Assembly: GCF_001735805.1 (NCBI RefSeq) | Contig: NZ_CP017248.1 | Coordinates: 7,378,001-7,442,000, forward strand | Source of the DNA: Streptomyces fodineus | Lineage (GTDB): Bacteria; Actinomycetota; Actinomycetes; Streptomycetales; Streptomycetaceae | Direction: 5' to 3' | Length of the DNA stretch: 64,000 nt | Shown here: one piece after another, positions 57,913-64,000 of the stretch | How positions within the stretch are numbered: the stretch's first letter is position 1 | Layout of the letters: the number at the start of each line of letters is the position of its first letter | Made by a program: the position numbers and the translations under genes | Notes under the pieces: model-generated | Told to the model about the DNA's origin: nothing | The model's input: the letters and a program-made list of their open reading frames with translations, nothing else | The model's database searches: none

Positions 57913-58388
57913 TTCCTGGGCGGCCCGAACCTGCCGAACGCCCCCGACCACGCCTCACCGCAGCGGCAGCGCGCGCCCGGCACAGATTCAGCACCTGGCG
58001 TGGCGAACGTCCCTTCTGGGCGGGGCTCTTCACCGCGACGGCCGGATTGCCCATCCTGTACTGGCCGTACGCGAATCTGGACCTGGGCGGAATTCCGCTG
58101 GCCATGTCGACCACGTCCGGTGCCGGAGCCCTGATCATCGGAGTCCTGCTCATCACCCTGGGGCTCACCCTCTGGTACCACCCGCATCTCCGCATGTTCG
58201 CCGGGGTTGCCGCTCTCCTGCTCACCCTCCTCTCCTTTCCTGTCGCGAACTTCGGTGGCCTCTTCCTCGGACTGATCACCGGTCTGATCGGCGGCTCCCT
58301 GGCCTGCTCCTGGACTCCCGTCGCCGCCGAACCGTCGACGCCGCCGGCGGACTGCCCGTCCACGGCCGCTCCGGCAGGGGAAAGCTGA
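57903..58388 (+). CDS. DUF6114 family membrane protein
   Basis: The ATG at 57903 overlaps the DUF6230 gene by 10 bp. The 161-residue protein has a basic N-terminus, the characteristic FSTWRGERPFWAGLFTATAGLPILYWPY segment near residue 30, two or three further hydrophobic helices and an Ala/Pro-rich tail. DUF6114 is a partner family of DUF6230. The two probably form an envelope complex of unknown role. Confidence 0.87.
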   Translation: MFLIPGRPEPAERPRPRLTAAAARARHRFSTWRGERPFWAGLFTATAGLPILYWPYANLDLGGIPLAMSTTSGAGALIIGVLLITLGLTLWYHPHLRMFAGVAALLLTLLSFPVANFGGLFLGLITGLIGGSLACSWTPVAAEPSTPPADCPSTAAPAGES

Positions 58389-58449
58389 CAGAGCCGGGTG
58401 GTGGGTGGGCGAGGCGGCGCCCCTGGCGGGGTCTGGGGCGGGGCCCCGG

Positions 58450-59505
58450 CTAGCGAAGCGCGACGGACAGCGCCGACAGGAACCCGCTCACCGTGCCCCG
58501 GTCCCGCACCGCCACCCGTATCCACTCCTCCCCGAGCCCCGGAAACGTGTCCCCCCGCCGCACCGCATAGCCAAGCTCACGCAACCGGTGCCGTACGGCG
58601 GCCGCGCCCGGCATGCGGACCAGCACGAACGGCCCATCCGCAGGTGCCACCACCCGCACCCCCAGCGAAGCGAACTCCGACAACCCCGCCACCAGATGGC
58701 CCCGTTCCGCCGTGATGCGATGTGCCGCATGCCCCGCCTCCGCCAGCGCCCGGGGCGTCACACACGCCCGAGCGGCGGCCAGCGCAGGCGTGGAGACCGG
58801 CCACAACGGCTGAGCCCGCTCCAGTCCGGCGATGATCTCCCGGGGAGCCAGCACATAGCCGATCCGCAGCCCGGCCAGCCCCCATGTCTTGGTCAGGCTG
58901 CGCAGCACGACCAGCCCCGGCACATCGGTCCGCCCGGCCAGCCCCTCCCGCTCACCCGGCACCGCGTCCATGAACGCCTCGTCGACCACCAACACCCGTC
59001 CAGGACGGGCGAGTCGGGCAATCGCCTCCGCCGGATGCAGCACCGACGTCGGATTCGTCGGATTCCCGATGACCACCAGGTCCGCATCCTCCGGCACCGC
59101 CGCCGGATCCAGCCGGAACCCGTCCTCCTCCCGCAGCACCACCCGGTCCACGGTGTGCCCCGCGTCCCGCAGCGCGGCCTCCGGCTCGGTGAACTGCGGG
59201 TGCACGACGACCGGTCGCCGTATCTTCAGCGCGCGGGCGAGCAGCACGAACGCCTCCGCCGCGCCCGCCGTCAGCAGCACCCGCTCCACCGGCAGCCCGT
59301 GCCGCGCCGCCACCGCCGCCCGCGCGGCCCGCCCGTCCGGGTAGGCCGCGAGGGACGGCAGCGAGGCGGCGATCTCCTCCCGCAGCCACGCCGGGGGGGT
59401 GTCCGCACGGACGTTGACGGCGAGATCGACCAACGCCGCCCCGTCGTCCCGCACCTCGGCGTCCCCGTGATGACGCAGATCCGGTCCCCTGCCCTCAGTG
59501 CGCAT
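58450..59505 (-). CDS. cobC: CobC-like PLP-dependent protein (Rv2231c family)
   Basis: The 351-residue class I aminotransferase-fold protein has YPDGRAARAAVAARHGLP near residue 57, VVIGNPTNPTSVL near 145, VLVVDEAFMDAVPGE near 172 and the PLP lysine in VLRSLTKTWGLAGLRIGYVLAP near 205. It belongs to the histidinol-phosphate/threonine-phosphate decarboxylase group used for the aminopropanol arm of cobalamin. It overlaps the upstream chelatase gene by 11 bp, so it is the last gene of the cobalamin operon. Confidence 0.85.
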   Translation of the reverse strand: MRTEGRGPDLRHHGDAEVRDDGAALVDLAVNVRADTPPAWLREEIAASLPSLAAYPDGRAARAAVAARHGLPVERVLLTAGAAEAFVLLARALKIRRPVVVHPQFTEPEAALRDAGHTVDRVVLREEDGFRLDPAAVPEDADLVVIGNPTNPTSVLHPAEAIARLARPGRVLVVDEAFMDAVPGEREGLAGRTDVPGLVVLRSLTKTWGLAGLRIGYVLAPREIIAGLERAQPLWPVSTPALAAARACVTPRALAEAGHAAHRITAERGHLVAGLSEFASLGVRVVAPADGPFVLVRMPGAAAVRHRLRELGYAVRRGDTFPGLGEEWIRVAVRDRGTVSGFLSALSVALR

Positions 59506-60421
59506 GGCTGTGCGAGTGCCCCCCGTGATGGTGGTGCCCGTGGCCGTGGTGGCCGTCGTCGTCCGGGTGGAAGTGCGGCTGCTGCGGCAGCCCCACCTTG
59601 TCCTCGAAGCCCGGCAGCGCGATCCGGTACACGCACGAGTCGCAGTTCATGCGCAGATCACCCTTGACGGCCTCCTCGTACCGCTCCAGCACCAGGTCCA
59701 GCAGCTCCGGCTCGGGCCCGATGACATCGGCCGAGAGCACCTCGGTCTCCGGGTGCGCGGCGGCCCACCCCTCGGTCTGCTGCCGCACCCGGTCCGGCAG
59801 GATCCCGGTGAACAGGAAGTAGGGGAGTACGACGATCCTGCGCGCCCCCAGCGCCGCGCACCGGTCCAGGCCGCTCGGCACGTCCGGCGCCGCCAGCGAC
59901 ACAAAGGCCGTCTCCACCCCGGCGTACCCACGGCCCTCCCACAGCAGCCGCGCCGCCTTGTACACCTCGGCGTTGGCGTCGGGGTCCGTCGAACCCCGGC
60001 CCACCAGCAGCACCGTCACATCGGCCCGGTCCTCGGGACTGCGCGCGGAGGAACCCAGCGCCTCGTCCAGCCGCCGCTCCAGCACGCTCAGCAGTGCCGG
60101 ATGCGGGCCGAGCGGACGGCCGTAGGTGTACGAGATACCCGGGTGCCGTTCCTTCTCGCGGGCCAGCGCGGCCGGGATGTCGCCCTTGGCGTGCCCGGCG
60201 GAGACCAGCATCAGCGGCACGGTCGCGAACCGCCGAACGCCCCGGGCCACGAGCCCGGCGACGGCCTCGCCCAGCGGCGGCGCGGACAGCTCGATGAAGC
60301 CGCCCGCGACCGGCATGTCGGAGCGCAGCTGCAGCTGCCGCACAAAGTCGCGGAACGCCTCGGCTCCGGCGTCGTCACGGGTGCCGTGTCCGGCGATGAG
60401 CAGGGCGGGCGGGGTGGTCAC
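59495..60421 (-). CDS. cbiX: sirohydrochlorin chelatase (CbiX-like) with His-rich tail
   Basis: The 308-residue protein carries the two-half CbiX fold with the first metal histidine in LLIAGHGTRDDAG near residue 10 and a second in LMLVSAGHAKGDIP near 75. MNCDSCVYRIALPGFEDKVGLPQQPH precedes a C-terminal tail with about ten histidines in twenty residues. It inserts Co into sirohydrochlorin or a related precorrin. The tail could deliver or store cobalt. It overlaps both neighbours in the coupled operon. Confidence 0.88.
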   Translation of the reverse strand: MTTPPALLIAGHGTRDDAGAEAFRDFVRQLQLRSDMPVAGGFIELSAPPLGEAVAGLVARGVRRFATVPLMLVSAGHAKGDIPAALAREKERHPGISYTYGRPLGPHPALLSVLERRLDEALGSSARSPEDRADVTVLLVGRGSTDPDANAEVYKAARLLWEGRGYAGVETAFVSLAAPDVPSGLDRCAALGARRIVVLPYFLFTGILPDRVRQQTEGWAAAHPETEVLSADVIGPEPELLDLVLERYEEAVKGDLRMNCDSCVYRIALPGFEDKVGLPQQPHFHPDDDGHHGHGHHHHGGHSHSHAH

Positions 60422-61014
60422 GTGGTCTCCTCAGGTGAAACGGGGTGGTACAGCAGGGCGTTGAGCGCGGCGGCGGCGACCGCCGACCCGCCCTTCTCGG
60501 ACACGTTGCTCACGGCGGGCAGCCCGCTCATCCGCAACGCGGCCTTGGACTCGGCGGCGCCGACGAAACCGACGGGCAGGCCGATGACGAGCGCGGGGGA
60601 GGCGTCCAGGGTGAGCAGCTCCTCCAGGGCGGTCGGCGCACAGCCGATCACCCACAGCGCCCCGGGACCGACCTCCTCGTACGCGAGCCGCACGGCGTGG
60701 GCCGAACGGGTCAGTCCCGGGCCGGACTCGGCGTCCTTCAGCCGGCAGACCGTCTCCCGCCGGGTGATGCCGGCCGCGACCATCTCCACGTCCACGACGA
60801 CCGGCGCCCCGGCGTGCAGTGCGGCATGCGCCTTGACCAGGTCGTCCTCGGCCATGACGAGATCGGCCGCGTACTCCAGGTCGGCGGCGGAGTGGATGAC
60901 CCGCTCCACCACCGCCCGGGTCAGCGGCGGGAAGTGCGAGGTGTCCAGGCGGGTGCGCAGCCGGCGGAAGGACTCCTGCTCGATGGGGTGGACCACACGG
61001 GCCACAGAGTTCAC
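60418..61014 (-). CDS. cobH: precorrin-8X methylmutase
   Basis: The GTG at 61014 overlaps the upstream stop (GTGA) and gives 198 residues. The catalytic histidine is in ARVVHPIEQESFRRLRTRLD near residue 9, the family signature in VERVIHSAADLEYAADLVMAEDDL near 38, and the glycine-rich end in VIGLPVGFVGAAESKAAL near 155. It migrates the C11 methyl to C12 to form hydrogenobyrinate. The gene sits between the fused cbiG-cobJ gene and cbiX. Confidence 0.92.
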   Translation of the reverse strand: MNSVARVVHPIEQESFRRLRTRLDTSHFPPLTRAVVERVIHSAADLEYAADLVMAEDDLVKAHAALHAGAPVVVDVEMVAAGITRRETVCRLKDAESGPGLTRSAHAVRLAYEEVGPGALWVIGCAPTALEELLTLDASPALVIGLPVGFVGAAESKAALRMSGLPAVSNVSEKGGSAVAAAALNALLYHPVSPEETT

Positions 61015-62714
61015 TGGGCGCCCTCCTGGTTGCGTTCCTGCCAGCGGTAGCCGCGCGGGGTCACCATGCGTCCCGCGATGATCCGGGTGGCCGTGTTGCC
61101 CACGGTGACGACCGTCATCATGTCGACCGTCGCCGGGTCCAGTTCGGCGAGGGTCGTGACCCGGCTCGACTCGTCCGGCCGGGACGCGTTGCGTACGACA
61201 CCCACCGGCGTGGCCGGCTCCCGGTGCCCGGCGAGGATCGCGAGGGCCTTGGGCAGCTGCCAGTCGCGGCCCCGGGAGCGCGGGTTGTAGAAGGTGACGA
61301 CGATGTCCGCCTCGGCCGCCGCCCGCACCCGCCGCTCGATGACCTCCCACGGGGTGTGCAGGTCGGACAGGCTGATGGAGACATGGTCGTGGCCCAGCGG
61401 CGCCCCCAGGATCGCCCCGGCGGCCAGCGCGGCCGTCACCCCGGGCACCCCGACCACGTCGATGTCGTCCGACGCCTCGGCGAGCGCCGGGGAGGCCATG
61501 GCGTACACGCCCGCGTCCCCGCTGCCGATCAACGCCACCGCATGGCCCTTGCGGGCCTCCGCGACCGCCGTACGCGCCCGTTCCTCCTCCGCGCCGAGCC
61601 CCGACTCCAGCACCCGGGTGCCGGGCCTGAGCAGATCGCGGATCTGGTCCACGTACTGGTCGAGCCCGACCAGCACCGAGGCCCGGCGCAGTTCGGCCGC
61701 CGCGCGCGGGGTGAGCAGGTCCCGGGCGCCCGGTCCGAGCCCGACCACGGCGAGCCGGCCGCGCCCCGGACGCCGTACGACGGCACAGGTCGCCATGGCC
61801 GGCCGCCCGTCGGCCCGCACGGACTTCCGCTTGGGCACGAGGAGTTCACCGCCCCGCAGCAGCGCGGCCGCCTCGGCGACCGACGGGGTGCCGACGGCCG
61901 CGAGGGGGGCGTCGGACGGATTCGGCACCCCGACCGTCACCAGCTCCTCGGCGGAGTACGTCACCAGGGGTACCCCCAGCCGCTCGGCGGCGGCGACGAT
62001 GCCGGGCTCCTCCGCCTTGGCGTCCACGGTGGCCAGTTCGGCCACGGACCGCGGCGAGAGCCCCGCCTCCCGCAGCGCTTCCTCCACCAGCTGCAGGACT
62101 TCCTGCGCCGGCGCACCCTTGGACGCGCCGACCCCGACCACCAGCGACGGCGGCCTGAGCAGCACCTCACGCTCGCCGGGTGTGACGGCCCGATCGGTGA
62201 GCCGGACGGTGTATGCCCCGTGCGCCGAGGTGGGCAGCGGCGGCAGCGGCCACGCCGACTCGGCCTCCAGCACGACCGGTTCGCCGTCCAGCAGCGCCCG
62301 GGACACGGCCGCGACCGAGCCCTCGTACGGCAGCCCCAGCGTGTCCAGGCCCGCCAGCCCGACGGCGTCCGTCGCGGTCGTCACCACCGGCTCGGCGCCC
62401 AGCAACCCGCCCACCTCGCGGGCGAGTTCGTTGGCGCCGCCACCGTGCCCGCCGACCAGCGACACCGCGAACCGGCCGGCCTCGTCCACGCACACCACGC
62501 CCGGGTCGGCCCTCTTGTCGCCGAGCAGCGGCGCGAGCAGCCGTACCACCGCGCCCGTCGCCAGGAAGCACACCAGCTGCTCGCACTCGGCGAACGCGGC
62601 CCGTACCGCCTCCCCGACGGGACCCTCGTACACCCGCGCCCGGTCCGGCCAGGCCGCGGCCAGCCGGTCCCGCGCCGCCGCCCCCGCCGCGGTGGCGGAA
62701 ATCAGGCCGATCAC
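61011..62714 (-). CDS. cobJ: fused CbiG / precorrin-3B C17-methyltransferase (CobJ)
   Basis: The 567-residue protein joins a CbiG domain (residues 1-300: IGLISATAAGAA, CFLATGAVVRLLAPLLGDKRADPGVVCVDEAGRFAVSLVGGHGGGANELA) to a SAM-dependent methyltransferase (from LAVVGLGPGARDLLTPRAAAELRRA near 322). The CobJ signatures GSGDAGVYAMASPALAEA near 400 and DIVVTFYNPRSRGRDW near 490 are present. CbiG opens the delta-lactone after ring contraction in the anaerobic route, and CobJ methylates C17. The fusion places consecutive steps in one chain. Coupled on both sides by 4-bp overlaps. Confidence 0.92.
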   Translation of the reverse strand: MIGLISATAAGAAARDRLAAAWPDRARVYEGPVGEAVRAAFAECEQLVCFLATGAVVRLLAPLLGDKRADPGVVCVDEAGRFAVSLVGGHGGGANELAREVGGLLGAEPVVTTATDAVGLAGLDTLGLPYEGSVAAVSRALLDGEPVVLEAESAWPLPPLPTSAHGAYTVRLTDRAVTPGEREVLLRPPSLVVGVGASKGAPAQEVLQLVEEALREAGLSPRSVAELATVDAKAEEPGIVAAAERLGVPLVTYSAEELVTVGVPNPSDAPLAAVGTPSVAEAAALLRGGELLVPKRKSVRADGRPAMATCAVVRRPGRGRLAVVGLGPGARDLLTPRAAAELRRASVLVGLDQYVDQIRDLLRPGTRVLESGLGAEEERARTAVAEARKGHAVALIGSGDAGVYAMASPALAEASDDIDVVGVPGVTAALAAGAILGAPLGHDHVSISLSDLHTPWEVIERRVRAAAEADIVVTFYNPRSRGRDWQLPKALAILAGHREPATPVGVVRNASRPDESSRVTTLAELDPATVDMMTVVTVGNTATRIIAGRMVTPRGYRWQERNQEGAQ

Positions 62715-63955
62715 TCGGTAACTCCTTCACTAGACGGGGTTCTGACGCCCCAGAGCAGAAACACAGGATTGGTCGCCGCGAGCCGGGTCACCTCGCCCGG
62801 CAGTGGGGCCAGTCGCGAGGACTGCAGCAGCACCCCGTCGCAGGTGAACCCGGCGGCCGTGAGTGCCTCGCGGGCCGCCGGCACCCGGTCGAGCGCGGCC
62901 ATGGCGACGACCACGGTCCGCCGGGCGCGGCGCGCGCACGCGGCGACGATGCCGGGCAGTTCGCGTCCGCCGCCGCCGACGAACACCGCGTCGGGGTCGT
63001 CGGCGAGATGGGCGAGCGCGTCCGGCGCCGAGCCGTGCACCACCCGCACGTCCACACCGTGCGCTTCGGCGTTGGCGCGGATCCGCTCGACACCGTCGGT
63101 CGCCTTCTCCACGGCGACGACGGCCGCGCCGAACCGCGCGCACTCCACCGCCACCGAGCCCGAGCCGGCACCCACATCCCACACCAGGTCGCCCAGCCGG
63201 GGCCCGAGCCGGGCCAGCGCCAGCGCCCGTACCTCGAACTTGGTGATCATCGAGTCCCGGTGCGCGAACTCGCCCTCGGCCAGGGCCCATCGGGAAGGCT
63301 GGGCAGGAACCCCGGCCACCGTACGCACCGGCCCGAGCGCCCGCGCCTGTGTCAGACACAGCACCACGCTCACCGCCGTACCCCAGTCCCGGGCGGCGGC
63401 CTCGGCGGGCGTGACCCGTTCGACGCGCTCGTCCGCGGAGCCGAGGGCGGAGACGACGACGAGGACACGCTCCGGCACGCGCGCCTGGTGCAGCAGCGCC
63501 GCCCCCAGTTCGGCCGGCCCCGCTCCCGGCCCCGTCAGCACCGCCACCTTCGGCCGCGCCCGGCACACGTTGACCGCCGTACGGAGCTCCCGGCCGTGCG
63601 CGCTGACGACCACGGCGTCGTCCCAGGGCAGCCCCACTCGCGCGAACGCGGCGGCGACGGACGAGACCCCGGGCCGCACATCCAGCCGCCGCGACCCGAA
63701 CCGCTCGGCCAGCGCCCGTACGATCCCGAAGAACCCCGGGTCACCGGAGGCCAGCACGACGACCCGGTCCGCCTTCTCCAGATGCCGTTCGATGACGTCC
63801 AGCGCCGGCGCCAGCGGGCCGAGTACGACCCGTCCGGCGCCCTCGGGCAGCCGTACCGCATCCAGGTGCCGGCGCCCGCCGACGACCAGCGCGGCACCCG
63901 CGAGGACGTCCTCGGGAACCGGCGCGCCCGTCCCCGTACCGACGACCGTGATCAA
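62711..63955 (-). CDS. cobL: precorrin-6Y C5,15-methyltransferase (decarboxylating)
   Basis: The TTG at 63955 overlaps the upstream stop. The 414-residue protein has a CbiE methyltransferase domain (ITVVGTGTGAPVPEDVLAGAALVVGGRRHL onward, VVLASGDPGFFGI near 72) and a CbiT domain (HRDSMITKFEVRALALARLGPRLGDLVWDVGAGSGSVAVECARFG near 230-280). Together they methylate C5 and C15 and remove the C12 acetate carboxyl. It heads the visible part of the cobalamin operon. Confidence 0.92.
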   Translation of the reverse strand: MITVVGTGTGAPVPEDVLAGAALVVGGRRHLDAVRLPEGAGRVVLGPLAPALDVIERHLEKADRVVVLASGDPGFFGIVRALAERFGSRRLDVRPGVSSVAAAFARVGLPWDDAVVVSAHGRELRTAVNVCRARPKVAVLTGPGAGPAELGAALLHQARVPERVLVVVSALGSADERVERVTPAEAAARDWGTAVSVVLCLTQARALGPVRTVAGVPAQPSRWALAEGEFAHRDSMITKFEVRALALARLGPRLGDLVWDVGAGSGSVAVECARFGAAVVAVEKATDGVERIRANAEAHGVDVRVVHGSAPDALAHLADDPDAVFVGGGGRELPGIVAACARRARRTVVVAMAALDRVPAAREALTAAGFTCDGVLLQSSRLAPLPGEVTRLAATNPVFLLWGVRTPSSEGVTE

Positions 63956-64000
63956 CTGCTCGCTCCCCGCTCACGCAGGGCCCGCCGGGCCTCCGGGTCG
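63952..64000 (-). CDS. C-terminal end of an upstream cobalamin-operon gene (partial)
   Basis: The last 15 codons (DPEARRALRERGASS) end in a TGA that overlaps the cobL TTG start. The rest lies outside the window, so the product cannot be identified. Coupling implies another corrin enzyme or a closely linked function. Confidence 0.6.
   Translation of the reverse strand, partial: DPEARRALRERGASS

Noticed and set aside
58389..64000. cobalamin riboswitch for the cob operon
   Set aside because: All visible cob genes overlap, so the operon leader lies beyond the right edge. No B12-box-like sequence was seen in the window.

Overview
The window is a very GC-rich actinomycete chromosome segment and almost certainly Streptomyces. 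The evidence is the strong third-position G/C bias, the ectABCD osmolyte operon, an LAETG sortase substrate of the SCO1860 family, the DUF6230/DUF6114 pair, a mycothiol-type DinB protein, and many GTG/TTG and ATGA/GTGA-coupled starts. It looks like core chromosome. I see no transposase, integrase, phage gene or CRISPR array.

Layout. 1-9 kb: a dapA-type lyase, small actinomycete proteins, an ArsR-like regulator with an SRPBCC partner behind a perfect 20-bp inverted repeat, a secreted nuclease and a Tat-exported PhoX-type phosphatase. 9.0-11 kb: the most unusual locus. A Ro60/Rsr (TROVE-vWA) gene is preceded by two tandem Y-RNA-like structures, and the second carries a circularly permuted tRNA mimic. 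11-14.3 kb: a His-rich secreted protein, a 2H phosphoesterase, a TetR regulator and a TerD-family protein. 14.4-29 kb: carbohydrate and sugar-acid catabolism, with a DeoR-regulated sugar ABC transporter (binding-protein gene frameshifted), a Zn-dehydrogenase, uronate dehydrogenase, 5-dehydro-4-deoxyglucarate dehydratase, and a GntR/DHDPS-family/IlvD-EDD dehydratase operon. 28.8-36 kb: a secreted HAD phosphatase, a purine permease, a PBP2-like transpeptidase, a NarL-type two-component system and a GNAT enzyme, then about 550 bp of degenerate minisatellite. 36.7-42.7 kb: an IclR regulator divergent from 2-oxoglutarate semialdehyde dehydrogenase, then small enzymes and an MFS transporter relic. 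42.8-45.9 kb: ectABCD. 46-51 kb: a DinB protein and a two-gene locus with a repeat-tailed helical protein (frameshifted) and a P-loop NTPase with Sel1/TPR-like repeats. 51-56 kb: an amino-acid ABC transporter flanked by a class V aminotransferase and an amidohydrolase. 56-58.4 kb: cell-surface proteins. 58.4-64 kb: a coupled cobalamin operon (cobC-like, cbiX, cobH, cbiG-cobJ, cobL) that runs off the right edge.

How the genes connect. Uronate dehydrogenase, KdgD and the semialdehyde dehydrogenase supply most of an oxidative uronate/aldarate route to 2-oxoglutarate. The aldarate dehydratase is not in the window. The IlvD/EDD enzyme with its DHDPS-family partner looks like a pentonate branch that could enter at the same semialdehyde. 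Two probable 1-nt frameshifts in otherwise intact genes, and a third in an MFS relic, each look like loss of one base in a G/C-rich stretch, so assembly error must be excluded before calling them real.
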